This document shows positions 8,326 through 16,553 of a stretch of 61,393 nt of DNA, one piece after another. The notes beneath the pieces are model-generated. The model ran no database searches and was not told the DNA's origin. It saw nothing but the letters and a program-made list of their open reading frames with translations. The first letter of the stretch is position 1; every line of letters begins with the position of its first letter. The stretch covers positions 1 to 61,393 of the forward strand of contig DAOUBP010000012.1 in NCBI GenBank assembly GCA_034432655.1, written 5' to 3'. The translations under genes and the position numbers were made by a program. The DNA is from DAOUBP01 sp034432655 (GTDB lineage Bacteria > Chloroflexota > Anaerolineae > CG2-30-64-16).

Positions 8326-9273
8326 CTATGCCGCCTTGCCCAGGTCCAGGGGCACCTGATTCAAGAGTTCCGCCACAATCGTGGCTGCCGTGCGCCCGCG
8401 CAGCGCGCTTTCGGGATGGACCAGGCAGCGGTGGGCCAGGACGAGCGGGGCCAGGCGCTTGATATCATCGGGCAAAACAAAATCGCGGCCTTGCAGCGCC
8501 GCCCACGCCTGACCTGTTTTGTATAAGGCCAGGCTGCCGCGCGGGCTGGCGCCCAACAACAGGTCAGGATGTCGGCGCGTGGCATTCACCAAGCGCACGA
8601 TATAGTCCCGCACGGTGTCATCCACGTGGACATCCCACACGGCCTTCGCCAGCTCCGGCACCGTGGATCCGTCTACTACCGCCGTCAACGACTCGATGGG
8701 ATGCTGCCGTCGCAAATGGACCAGCATCTCATTCTCGGCGGCCGGATCGAGATACCCCAGCCGCAACTTGATCAAAAAGCGGTCGAGCTGGGCCTCGGGC
8801 AAAGGAAAAGTCCCTTCGTATTCCACCGGATTTTGCGTGGCCAAGACGATAAAAGGCCGCGCCAGCGGCCGCGTGACCCCATCCACGGTGATCTGCCGCT
8901 CCCCCATGCACTCGAGCAGCGCCGATTGCGTGCGCGGGGTGGCCCGATTGATCTCATCGGCCAGCAGGATATTGGCAAAGGCAGGGCCGGGCATAAACTC
9001 AAAGCGGCCGCTCTGCTGGTTATACACCGATACCCCGGTCACGTCATTGGGCAACAGGTCGGGCGTGCACTGGAGCCGCTTGAAGGTGACACCCAGCGAT
9101 ATGGCCAATGCGCGCGCCAGCATTGTCTTCCCCGTACCGGGCACATCCTCGATCAGCACATGGCCTTCACACAAGAGGGCCGCCAACAAAAGTTGAATCG
9201 CTTCCCGTTGGCCGATGATGACCTTTTCGACGTTGGCGATCACCTTTTCAGCAAAACCGCGTATTGCGTCCAC
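8326..9273 (-). CDS. MoxR family AAA+ ATPase
   Basis: The 315-residue product has Walker A (IEDVPGTGKTMLARAL), Walker B (ILLADEINRA), sensor 1 (VLATQNPVEYEGTFPLPEAQLDRF) and a C-terminal lid with SPRGSLALYK. MoxR ATPases act as chaperones that assemble or activate partner complexes, usually vWA/DUF58 proteins, and two such partners lie downstream here. The start is the GTG at 9273 with AAAGG upstream. It is divergent from lexA across a 195-bp spacer. Confidence 0.93.
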   Translation of the reverse strand: MDAIRGFAEKVIANVEKVIIGQREAIQLLLAALLCEGHVLIEDVPGTGKTMLARALAISLGVTFKRLQCTPDLLPNDVTGVSVYNQQSGRFEFMPGPAFANILLADEINRATPRTQSALLECMGERQITVDGVTRPLARPFIVLATQNPVEYEGTFPLPEAQLDRFLIKLRLGYLDPAAENEMLVHLRRQHPIESLTAVVDGSTVPELAKAVWDVHVDDTVRDYIVRLVNATRRHPDLLLGASPRGSLALYKTGQAWAALQGRDFVLPDDIKRLAPLVLAHRCLVHPESALRGRTAATIVAELLNQVPLDLGKAA

Positions 9274-9388
9274 GCCGACAACCTTTCAGTGACAGGATTC
9301 AGCTTATTTTAGCACAGCACCCCGAGCGAAACAAGCTCCTTTTGGGTTATGGTGAGCACTCTGCTTTGGGAAATCTGCGATATTCGAC

Positions 9389-9439
9389 TTGACAAACGAA
9401 CAATTGTTCGCTATAATCAAACTGTCGAACAAACATTCG
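9389..9439 (+). promoter_or_regulatory. lexA promoter with two SOS boxes
   Basis: TTGACA (9389-9394), a 17-bp spacer and TATAAT (9412-9417) make a perfect-consensus promoter. A perfect SOS box CGAACAATTGTTCG (9397-9410) fills the spacer. A second box, CGAACAAACATTCG (9426-9439), with one mismatched half-site, lies over the predicted transcript start. This is the CGAAC-N4-GTTCG class of LexA operator known from Gram-positive and some Chloroflexota lineages, and it implies tight autorepression. Confidence 0.9.
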
Positions 9440-9468
9440 ACTGTGTTAGCCAGTGACGGAGGTAAATC

Positions 9469-10122
9469 ATGACCCTTTCAGAACGCCAGCTCCGTATCCT
9501 CGATTTCATCCGCAAATACATCGAGGAAAACGACTATCCGCCCACTATCCGGGAGATCGGTAAAGCGGTGGGCATCCCTTCGACGTCGGTCGTCAAGTAT
9601 AACCTGGAGCGGCTCCAGGAAAAGGGACACATCGAGCGCAGCGGTGAGGTCTCGCGCGGGCTGCGGCTGAAAGAAGGACTTCCCACGCGCGCGGGCACCA
9701 GGGCCGCGCCGGCCCGCGTCGTAGAAGTGCCCAAGCTGGGCGTCATCTCGGCCGGCGTGCCGGTCCCCGCTTTTGGCCAACAAGAGGACCCGTTCGCCGG
9801 TGAAACCCTCGCCCTGACCGTGGACCTGGTGCCGAAAGGGCAGGAGCTGTATGCCTTGCGGGTCCAGGGGGACTCGATGATTGATGCGCTGGTGTTCGAT
9901 GGCGACTGGGTCATCATCCAACACCAAAACACTGCGCAACGCGGGGATATGGTCGTCGCGTGGATCAAGGACAAAGAAGAAACAACCCTGAAATACTATT
10001 ACCCGGAAGGGCCGATAGTGCGGCTTCAACCGGCCAATCCGGCCTATCAACCCATCCGCGTGCCGGCAGACCAACTGGAGATCCAGGGCAAGGTGGTGGC
10101 GGTGGTACGGCAGCTGGCGTAG
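9469..10122 (+). CDS. lexA: LexA SOS repressor
   Basis: The 217-residue product has an N-terminal winged helix-turn-helix (LSERQLRILDFIRKYIEEN ... PPTIREIGKAVGIPSTSVVKYNL) and a C-terminal S24 peptidase domain. The self-cleavage site is Ala95-Gly96 (GVISAGVPVP). The catalytic Ser136 is in VQGDSMIDALVFDGD and the Lys is K175 in TTLKYYY. It represses DNA-damage genes until RecA-stimulated autocleavage. GGAGG precedes the ATG, and two SOS boxes control its promoter. mpg follows after 11 nt and is probably co-transcribed. Confidence 0.97.
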   Translation: MTLSERQLRILDFIRKYIEENDYPPTIREIGKAVGIPSTSVVKYNLERLQEKGHIERSGEVSRGLRLKEGLPTRAGTRAAPARVVEVPKLGVISAGVPVPAFGQQEDPFAGETLALTVDLVPKGQELYALRVQGDSMIDALVFDGDWVIIQHQNTAQRGDMVVAWIKDKEETTLKYYYPEGPIVRLQPANPAYQPIRVPADQLEIQGKVVAVVRQLA

Positions 10123-10133
10123 ACGGACGCTTG

Positions 10134-10730
10134 ATGGCATCCCTTTCTCATGGCCCCCGTCTGACGCGCGCATTCTACGCGCGGCCTGGCGTGATCGTCG
10201 CTCGCGAGCTGTTGGGGCAACGCCTCGTCCGCGTGTTGGAGGACGGGCAGCGGCTCAGCGGGCTGATCTGCGAGACAGAGGCATACGGCGGGCCGGACGA
10301 TGAGGCCTCCCATGCGTATCGCCGTACGCCGCGCAGCGCCATCATGTACGGCCCGCCCGGTTATGCTTACGTTTATTTCGTCTACGGCATGCACTATTGC
10401 CTGAACGCCGTCACCGAGCTGGACGGCGTGCCCGGCGCAGTGCTGATCCGGGCCCTTTTCCCTCAGGAAGGCCTGGCCACGATCCGCGCGCGACGGCCCG
10501 GGGTGCCCGACACCCGATTGTGCGACGGGCCCGGAAAAGTGTGCCAGGCACTGGGCATCACCAGCGCCCAGAACGGCCTCGACCTGACCACCAGCGACCA
10601 ACTTTTCATCGAAGCAGCACCCGCCATTGCTACGGGAGACGTGCTGGTCACCCCGCGTATCGGGGTGCGCGGCAATGCTGAGGCCCGTAGCCGTCCCTGG
10701 CGCTTCGTCTGGCAAAAGCCCCCGACGTAA
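10134..10730 (+). CDS. 3-methyladenine DNA glycosylase (AAG/MPG family)
   Basis: The 198-residue product matches the AAG family throughout. It contains ARELLGQRLVR, the catalytic region CETEAYGGPDDEASHAYRR, then RSAIMYGPPGYAYVYFVYGMHYCLNAVT, and DGPGKVCQALGIT. AAG enzymes excise alkylated purines and hypoxanthine to start base excision repair. Linkage 11 nt behind lexA places it under SOS control, so alkylation repair would be induced with the SOS response. The ATG at 10134 is the first start after the lexA stop; its ribosome-binding site is weak, consistent with translational coupling. Confidence 0.92.
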   Translation: MASLSHGPRLTRAFYARPGVIVARELLGQRLVRVLEDGQRLSGLICETEAYGGPDDEASHAYRRTPRSAIMYGPPGYAYVYFVYGMHYCLNAVTELDGVPGAVLIRALFPQEGLATIRARRPGVPDTRLCDGPGKVCQALGITSAQNGLDLTTSDQLFIEAAPAIATGDVLVTPRIGVRGNAEARSRPWRFVWQKPPT

Positions 10731-10822
10731 GATCACCAGGCCAATGCCTGTTGGACTTGCCCCAAGTGGCATAGCCGGCGAGTGCGCCCGAACACACTTT
10801 TCGACTGCCAGATGCCGATTTT

Positions 10823-12385
10823 TCATTCGACCGCGCGGCTGCGCTGATAGCGGCCGGCGCGGCGCAACAACCTCAGTTCCGGCATGCGCAGCACAGCGGC
10901 GGCGGCCAGAAAGATCACCACGCCGGCAACCAGGCCTGCGGGTGCGATCAGCAAGACCGGACTGCCGCCCCAACGTTCCGCACTCCACGCCAGGGGCAGC
11001 GCCATGGCCGCAGCGGCAACCGCCGATTTGATCACGGTCGCCGACAAGGCAGGCCACTCCAGCCCTCCCAACCGCCGGGAAAGCAAGCCGAAGAGCAAAA
11101 CCATCTCAACCGTGACGGCTAGCGTATTGGCCAACGCCAACCCGGCATGGCCCAGCGGCCCACGCAGCCACAGGCTCAATAACACATTGCCCGCCATCGC
11201 GCCGACGCCGGCCGCCACCGGTGTGCGCGTATCGTGCAATGCGTAGAAAGCACGGGCCAGGATTTCCACAGCCGAATGGCCCACCAGGCCAAAAGCGTAG
11301 AAAGCCAACGCAACCGCGGTCAGCTCGGTGGACCGCGAGGTGAACTCCCCGCGCTCCAGCAGCAGGCGGATGAGTGGCACTCGCCAGGCGAATAACCCGG
11401 CCGCAGCCGGAATTGCCAGGAACAACACCCCGCGCAGGGTATCGCTCAAGGTCCGTCGTAACTCGGCACGACGGCCCTGTGCTTCCAAAGCAGCAAATGT
11501 GGGGAATGCTGCTGTAGCCACCCCCTGTGCTACAATACCCTGCGGCAACAGCATCAACATCCAGGCGTAGTTCAAAGCCGAAAGGCTGCCCGGAGGCAAA
11601 GCAGACGCCAAAAGGGTATTGACCCAGAAGTTGACCTGCACAGCCGCTAACCCCAGCACGCGGGGGGCCATCAACCGGCCCACCTCTTGCACTTGCGGAT
11701 CGCGCAGGCCCAGAGTGGCCCGGTAGCGGGCGCCGTACCACCACAGGCCGAACAGTTGGACGTCCAGGTGCAGCGCAGCGCCGACGACCACCCCGATGAC
11801 CAGGCCGTAGACACCCAGGGTGGGCGCCAGGAACCAGGCCGCAAGGATAATGCTGAGATTGTACAGGATCGGCGCCAGGGCCGGCAAGAGGAAATGCTGC
11901 AAGCTGTTCAGCACCCCCATCAAGATGCCGCTGACCCCGAAGATGACCGTGCTGGCTAGCATCCACCGCATCAAGGTAACGGTGAGGGCTTGCTGAGCAG
12001 GCGTGAAGCCGGGCGCCAGCAAAGTACGCACCAGCCAGGGTGCCGCGACAGCCGCAATGAGCGCCAGAACCGTCAGTAAGATGAGGACCAGATTGGTCAC
12101 AGCGCTGAAAACACGCCAGGCGCCGGTCAGATCGCGGCGGGCCAGACAGCCCGTAAAAACAGGGATAAAAGCCGAACCCAACGCGCCGCCTGCCACCAGC
12201 TGGAACAACAGATCGGGCACGCGAAACGCCGCCAGATACGCGTCCAACTCAGCCCCGGTGCCAAAACGCGCCCCGATGATCATCTCGCGGGCCAGACCCG
12301 CCACACGGCTGAGCAAAAAGAACACCATCACCAGGGCTGCCGCGCGCGCAATCTGCCGGCTGGCAGGAGAAGCAGAAACGGTCAT
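10823..12385 (-). CDS. murJ: Lipid II flippase MurJ/MviN
   Basis: The 520-residue polytopic protein has about 14 predicted membrane segments. It shows MurJ family motifs such as LLSRVAGLAREMIIGARFGTG near residue 25, GALGSAFIPVF and the LNSLQHFLLPALAPILYN block. MurJ flips lipid II across the cytoplasmic membrane for peptidoglycan synthesis. Its presence suggests the organism makes a wall precursor, which is informative for a Chloroflexota lineage. The ATG at 12385 is chosen over an upstream in-frame start. The gene is divergent from the Nudix gene with only 30 bp between starts, so its promoter must overlap the neighbour. Confidence 0.93.
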   Translation of the reverse strand: MTVSASPASRQIARAAALVMVFFLLSRVAGLAREMIIGARFGTGAELDAYLAAFRVPDLLFQLVAGGALGSAFIPVFTGCLARRDLTGAWRVFSAVTNLVLILLTVLALIAAVAAPWLVRTLLAPGFTPAQQALTVTLMRWMLASTVIFGVSGILMGVLNSLQHFLLPALAPILYNLSIILAAWFLAPTLGVYGLVIGVVVGAALHLDVQLFGLWWYGARYRATLGLRDPQVQEVGRLMAPRVLGLAAVQVNFWVNTLLASALPPGSLSALNYAWMLMLLPQGIVAQGVATAAFPTFAALEAQGRRAELRRTLSDTLRGVLFLAIPAAAGLFAWRVPLIRLLLERGEFTSRSTELTAVALAFYAFGLVGHSAVEILARAFYALHDTRTPVAAGVGAMAGNVLLSLWLRGPLGHAGLALANTLAVTVEMVLLFGLLSRRLGGLEWPALSATVIKSAVAAAAMALPLAWSAERWGGSPVLLIAPAGLVAGVVIFLAAAAVLRMPELRLLRRAGRYQRSRAVE

Positions 12386-12415
12386 GGGACGATTATAACA
12401 TGAATAGGAGGCAGC

Positions 12416-12934
12416 ATGGGCAAAACAGATCAGGGTGTGGCCCAAAGCCGCAACCGTTACCAGGTGATCCCGCGCACCTTAACCTTCATCACCCATGGCA
12501 ACGACGTGCTGTTGTTGCTGGGTGGCCCGCACAAACGTATCTGGGCCGGACGGTACAACGGTGTTGGAGGCCACGTGGAGCCCGGAGAGGACATCTACAC
12601 GGCGGCCGCCCGCGAAGCGGAAGAAGAAACAGGCCTTCAAGTGCGCGACCTCCGCCTGCGCGGGGTTGTCCACGCCGATGCAGGCGATCCACAGGTGGGC
12701 ATCCTCTTCTTTGTCTTCACCGCAACCAGCGACCGGCGTGAGACAGGCCCCTGCCCTGACGGAACGTTGGAATGGTGGCCGGCCGACGCACTACCGGCCG
12801 AGAGGATGGCGGAAGACCTGCCGGTGCTGCTGCCCAAGATCCTGGCCATGGGCCGGACCGATCCGCCGTTCTTCGCGGCCTACAGCTACGATGCAGCCGA
12901 CCGACTGGTCATCCGCTTTGCGGAGCCACGCTGA
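12416..12934 (+). CDS. Nudix hydrolase (8-oxo-dGTPase/MutT-like)
   Basis: The 172-residue product has a perfect Nudix box, G-x5-E-x7-REAEEETGL, in GHVEPGEDIYTAAAREAEEETGL-type spacing around residues 58-80. The preceding WAGRYNGVGG and following ADAGDPQVGILFFVFTA resemble MutT-like nucleotide-pool sanitising enzymes. The substrate cannot be fixed from sequence. GGAGG lies 4 nt before the ATG. It ends 4 nt before the convergent alpha/beta hydrolase. Confidence 0.9.
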   Translation: MGKTDQGVAQSRNRYQVIPRTLTFITHGNDVLLLLGGPHKRIWAGRYNGVGGHVEPGEDIYTAAAREAEEETGLQVRDLRLRGVVHADAGDPQVGILFFVFTATSDRRETGPCPDGTLEWWPADALPAERMAEDLPVLLPKILAMGRTDPPFFAAYSYDAADRLVIRFAEPR

Positions 12935-12938
12935 AACA

Positions 12939-13730
12939 TCATACCTCGCAGAGAAATGCGCGCAGGGCCGCGTTGAACGCGCGCGGATTCTCCATCGGGC
13001 TCAGGTGCCCTGCCCCAGGGATCGTCACCAAACGGGCGCCTGGTATCGCCCGGGCCATCGCCGCTGCATCGGATGGAGGTGTCAAACTGTCCTCCTCACC
13101 GACCACCACCAGGGTGGGTACGTTGATGGTCGGCAGGGTCGGCCGGCTGTCCTCCCGGTCGCGCAAGCCCGCCAGCGCGGCGAGGATCCCGGGCACCGGC
13201 TGCGCCGCCATCATCGCCTGCGCGGCCGCAGCGATGCGGAGAGCGGACAGATTGGCGGGCGCCAACAGCCTGGGGAGCATCTCTTCGGCGAAGGCTGCCG
13301 CGCCGACCTCCTGCACCCGTTGCGCGGCCGCATCGCGGCCAGCTCGGGCCACAGCAGAATCGGGCTCGGCACGCGTGTCGGCCAGCACCAGGCCGCGCAC
13401 GCGCGCCTGATGGCGGCGCCAGAACCCAAAAGCGATGTAGCCGCCCATGCTCAGCCCGGCTACCACCGCCTGAGCAACGCCCAGCTGATCCAGCAGCGCG
13501 GCCATGTCGTCGGCATGTTGTTCCATGGTCAGCGGTGCTGTGCCCAACTCCGACCGGCCGAACCCACGCAGGTCGGGTGCAATCACCCAGGCCTGCGCCG
13601 CCAGGCCGGATAGCTGCGCCTGCCACAACCGATGATCCAGCGGAAAGCCATGGATCAAAAGCAATACCGGATCACGGCCCTGCCCTCTTTGATAGCAGGC
13701 AAGGCGGACACCGTTGCTGGTCACATACAT
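12939..13730 (-). CDS. Alpha/beta-fold hydrolase
   Basis: The 263-residue product has the oxyanion motif HGFPLDHRLWQ, the nucleophile elbow GLSMGGYIA, the acid at VVGEEDSLTPP and the catalytic His at IPGAGHLSPMENP. This is the 3-oxoadipate enol-lactonase/esterase type of architecture, but the substrate is unknown. GAGGAGG lies 5 nt before the ATG at 13730, which is preferred to a start 21 nt upstream. It is divergent from an MFS transporter across a spacer containing a strong palindrome, so the two may share a regulator. Confidence 0.88.
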   Translation of the reverse strand: MYVTSNGVRLACYQRGQGRDPVLLLIHGFPLDHRLWQAQLSGLAAQAWVIAPDLRGFGRSELGTAPLTMEQHADDMAALLDQLGVAQAVVAGLSMGGYIAFGFWRRHQARVRGLVLADTRAEPDSAVARAGRDAAAQRVQEVGAAAFAEEMLPRLLAPANLSALRIAAAAQAMMAAQPVPGILAALAGLRDREDSRPTLPTINVPTLVVVGEEDSLTPPSDAAAMARAIPGARLVTIPGAGHLSPMENPRAFNAALRAFLCEV

Positions 13731-13830
13731 GGTTACCTCCTCGGAAGCCACAGACTATGGTATCACTCTGTAATACGCGCCCCGGACATGTGCATGTCAG
13801 TTTATGGAATGAATTCCGCGTTACGATTTG

Positions 13831-13863
13831 CTCAGTATACCACAGGGGGTGTGGTATACTGAG
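13831..13863. promoter_or_regulatory. 14-bp-arm palindrome between divergent hydrolase and transporter genes
   Basis: CTCAGTATACCACA (13831-13844) and its exact complement (13850-13863) flank a GGGGG centre. Each arm carries a GTATAC core. Nine-base outlying half-sites CCGGACATG (13782-13790) and CATGTCCGG (13881-13889) form a second nested inverted pair. No T-run follows, so an operator is more likely than a terminator. Confidence 0.65.
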
Positions 13864-13910
13864 ACACGTCCAAACCCGTCCATGTCCGGTTCGTGTTGAC
13901 ACAGGGATCA

Positions 13911-15083
13911 ATGCAACGTAACTTCCTTCTTAACCCTGACGGCTGGCGCCGCCGCCTGGTGATCGTGGCCTGCTATGCGACGATGGCGATGTTAGGGGTG
14001 ACCATTTCGCTGCTCGGCCCCAGCCTGCCGGCCCTGGCCACGCGCATGCAAGTCTCTTTATCGCAAGCGGGGGTGCTGTTCACGTTTTTTGCCACCGGCT
14101 CGGTGATCGCCACACTTGTAGTAGCCCGGCTCAACGACCGGCCGATCCGTCACCTGGTGTTGATCACCGGCGCGCTAGCGATGGCACTGGGACACTGGCT
14201 GTTGGCCGGCAGCAACACCCTGTTACAAGCCGCGCTGGCGGTGACCCTCTCGGGCCTGGCCATGAGCACAGTAGGCACTGGGCCCAACGCGATCATCGCC
14301 GACCTGTATCGCGGTCGGGCCGGACAGGCGTTGAACGCCCTGCATATCTCAGCCGGGGTGGGGGCTTTCATCGGCCCACTGCTGCTGGGGGCTGCGCTAC
14401 GGCTTGGGGGCGACTATCGGGCCGTATACCGCCTGGCTGCGCTGTTGATGCTGGCTGTTGCTGTGATCTGGGCCGTTAGCCAACCGCCTCGGCCTGAACG
14501 GGGGGCCGGACAGGAGCGCCTCTCCTTGCAGTGGTTGGCCCCGCTGTTGCTGGTCTTCGCCCTCACCGTGCTATACACGGGCACCGAGACAGCCATCGGT
14601 GGCTGGCTCTTCACCTATGCGCGGGATGCCATTCGACAGGACGCGACCGCCGCCAGCCTGGCTGCTTCGCTCCTGTGGCTGGCAATCCTGCTGGGACGGC
14701 TCGCTGCGGTGCGCGTGTTGCGCCGCCTTACCAGTGTCGCTATGCTGCGATTGTGTGTGGCCGGCGGAATGGTAGGCCTGGCCGCAGTCCTGCTCGGCCA
14801 GAGCTGGAGCCCGCTCTTCTGGGCCGGCGTGGCCATCACAGGGTTTTGCTTCGGGCCGGTCTTTCCCACCGCACTGGCGCTGAGCAGCGAGCTGGCACCC
14901 CGGCAAGCCGGCGCCGCCAGCAGCCTGGTGGTGGCCTCCGGGTCGGTGGGAGCGATGGTGCTGCCCTGGTCGGCCGGCGCGCTGATCCCGTACATCGGGA
15001 TCGCCGGGAGCATCACCGCAGCATTTGTGCCGCTGTGCTTGATGCTCCTCTGTCTTTGGGCCATCGGCCGGCGGCTGAAATGA
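13911..15083 (+). CDS. MFS transporter
   Basis: The 390-residue product has 12 hydrophobic segments and the Major Facilitator layout. These include ISLLGPSLPALATRMQVS after TM1, a short basic loop VARLNDRPIRHLV between TM2 and TM3, and GVAITGFCFGPVFPT in the second half. The substrate is unknown. Other family members with this pattern include sugar/FucP-like and efflux carriers. The ATG at 13911 is preferred to a GTG 18 nt upstream. It faces the alpha/beta hydrolase across the palindrome at 13831. Confidence 0.85.
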   Translation: MQRNFLLNPDGWRRRLVIVACYATMAMLGVTISLLGPSLPALATRMQVSLSQAGVLFTFFATGSVIATLVVARLNDRPIRHLVLITGALAMALGHWLLAGSNTLLQAALAVTLSGLAMSTVGTGPNAIIADLYRGRAGQALNALHISAGVGAFIGPLLLGAALRLGGDYRAVYRLAALLMLAVAVIWAVSQPPRPERGAGQERLSLQWLAPLLLVFALTVLYTGTETAIGGWLFTYARDAIRQDATAASLAASLLWLAILLGRLAAVRVLRRLTSVAMLRLCVAGGMVGLAAVLLGQSWSPLFWAGVAITGFCFGPVFPTALALSSELAPRQAGAASSLVVASGSVGAMVLPWSAGALIPYIGIAGSITAAFVPLCLMLLCLWAIGRRLK

Positions 15084-15089
15084 TTCCTC

Positions 15090-15989
15090 TTACCCGGCAC
15101 AGAGCGCGTCCAGGCCCGCCTCGTCCAGAAATCCCGCCGCGGCCGACGCCTCCCCGATTTTATACGCCGCAAACACAATCGCCCGCTGCAGCGCAGCATA
15201 GGGATCATGCGATCGCACGTAACCGTGCACAAAGGCTGCAAAGAGCGCGTCGCCGGCGCCGATGGTGCTGACCACCTTGCGCACCTGACGGGCCGGCAAC
15301 CGCTCCAGGAAATTGTCCGCCCGCACGCCCAACAGCACCCCCTGGGCACCCAGCCCAACCACAACAATCTCGGCCCGGTAGCGCTCCCACAGCCGCCGGA
15401 CCCATACCTCCGGCGGACACGGCAGTCGTTCGTCACTCATGAACAGGATGTCGGCCGCGGCCATAAAGTCACGGTTGTAAGGATCGTCCAGGTCGGCGAT
15501 GGTGTGGACATCGGTGGCCACCGGCAGGCCCAGCTCAGCAGCCCGGGCCAAAAAAGGGCGCGAGAAGTTGATATTGCAAAGGACGGCCAATTCGCAACCC
15601 TGAGCAGCCTCCGTAAACAGCGCGGGCGGGTAAGCGCGTTCCTGGATATCCTTCAGGTCGGTGTAAATCGCCCGCCGGCCCTCGGGGTCGTACAGGATCA
15701 CCGACTGCGCTGTATATGGGATCTGCGCCAGCACAAAATCGCCCGCAATGCCGTCGGCGACCAGGGCCTCCCGCACCAGCGCGGCCGCAGCGTCCGTGCC
15801 GATCAGTGAAAGGAGGTGCACCTGATCGCCCAACGTCGTCAGAGCCTTCGCCACGTTATAGCCGACGCCGGAGACGGTGGTGTTCACCCCAAAAAACGGA
15901 AAACGCACGGGCGCATAGGGGATGGGGAAGCCGTCCACACGCAAGGTGGTTTCGATGTTGATCAGGCCCGAGACCAGGATATTGGCCAC
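15090..15989 (-). CDS. PfkB-family carbohydrate kinase (ribokinase-like)
   Basis: The 299-residue product opens with ANILVSGLINIETTL, includes VSGVGYNVAKALTTLG (PfkB signature 1 region) and ends with the signature-2 motif STIGAGDALFAAFVHGY, whose Asp is the catalytic base. It should phosphorylate a sugar or nucleoside, but the exact substrate is not readable. The start is the GTG at 15989, 6 nt after AAAGGAGGG. It is convergent with the MFS gene (6-nt gap). Confidence 0.87.
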   Translation of the reverse strand: MANILVSGLINIETTLRVDGFPIPYAPVRFPFFGVNTTVSGVGYNVAKALTTLGDQVHLLSLIGTDAAAALVREALVADGIAGDFVLAQIPYTAQSVILYDPEGRRAIYTDLKDIQERAYPPALFTEAAQGCELAVLCNINFSRPFLARAAELGLPVATDVHTIADLDDPYNRDFMAAADILFMSDERLPCPPEVWVRRLWERYRAEIVVVGLGAQGVLLGVRADNFLERLPARQVRKVVSTIGAGDALFAAFVHGYVRSHDPYAALQRAIVFAAYKIGEASAAAGFLDEAGLDALCAG

Positions 15990-16014
15990 ACATGACCCTC
16001 CTTTCACCGCCCTC

Positions 16015-16044
16015 ACTATACCCCGAAGCCCTCCGTTCGGCCAA
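16015..16044 (-). promoter_or_regulatory. Promoter of the PfkB kinase gene
   Basis: On the minus strand TTGGCC (16039-16044) and TATAGT (16015-16020) are separated by 18 bp, just upstream of the ribosome-binding site. Confidence 0.55.
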
Positions 16045-16247
16045 ACTGACAAAGCGTGAAAGAACTGTCACCGGTTTTGCGGAGGGATTTCATCCGGTTT
16101 TCATCCCACGGCGCGATACTTCAGTCGCGTTATGCGATTCGTAACACTGCCGATGAAAATATGCAATTGATTCCTTCGTTGTCCCTGGAACCATCCCGAC
16201 GGCCATAACGTCTGATTAATACATATCTTTCCTAAGGGAGAAGACCT

Positions 16248-16391
16248 ATGGACATTCCGCTGCTGATCGCCATCGTGGCACTTCTGGCCTGGACACTATT
16301 GCCGCAGCTCGACCGCTACGCCGACACAGAATTGCCTGCCGAAGGAAAGATGTCTCCTTTGCAGCGGCTGGCGCGTTGGGTCAACAGCTAA
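16248..16391 (+). CDS. 47-residue single-pass membrane peptide
   Basis: The ATG at 16248 is preceded by AAGGGAG at 7-8 nt. The frame codes for 47 residues: a hydrophobic N-terminal helix (residues 3-19, starting MDIPLLIAIVALLAW) followed by a short polar tail with two Arg-rich turns. A strong intrinsic terminator starts 36 nt after the stop, so this is a self-contained transcription unit. I do not recognise the family. A small regulatory or structural membrane peptide is the best description. Confidence 0.6.
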   Translation: MDIPLLIAIVALLAWTLLPQLDRYADTELPAEGKMSPLQRLARWVNS

Positions 16392-16426
16392 AGCTCTTCT
16401 CTATACGAGAGACCGCCGTCTGATGA

Positions 16427-16455
16427 GGGCGTTGCGCGTGCAACGCCCTTTTTTT
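16427..16455 (+). terminator. Intrinsic terminator after the 47-residue gene
   Basis: GGGCGTTGC (16427-16435) pairs with GCAACGCCC (16440-16448) across a 4-nt loop and is followed by seven T. Confidence 0.93.
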
Positions 16456-16499
16456 GTGTCCTTGACCGAAACTGAGCGGCATCATTGTGGCCTCACCCA

Positions 16500-16517
16500 G
16501 ATCAGGTTATCCTGATC
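16500..16517. promoter_or_regulatory. Operator-like inverted repeat upstream of korA
   Basis: GATCAGG (16500-16506) and CCTGATC (16511-16517) flank TTAT, 36 bp before the korA start. There is no T-run. A regulator site or a leader hairpin of the oxidoreductase operon is likely. Confidence 0.5.
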
Positions 16518-16553
16518 ATGATTCCATCTCAAAATCGGAGGCTATGACGCCAG

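Noticed and set aside
8615..8640. CCACGTGG palindrome as a second parS site
   Set aside because: It lacks the flanking GTTT/AAAC of parS and is within the moxR coding sequence.
16418..16455. CTGATGA next to a stem, resembling a hammerhead ribozyme core
   Set aside because: The stem is directly followed by seven T instead of the GAAA that the hammerhead core needs; it is a plain terminator.
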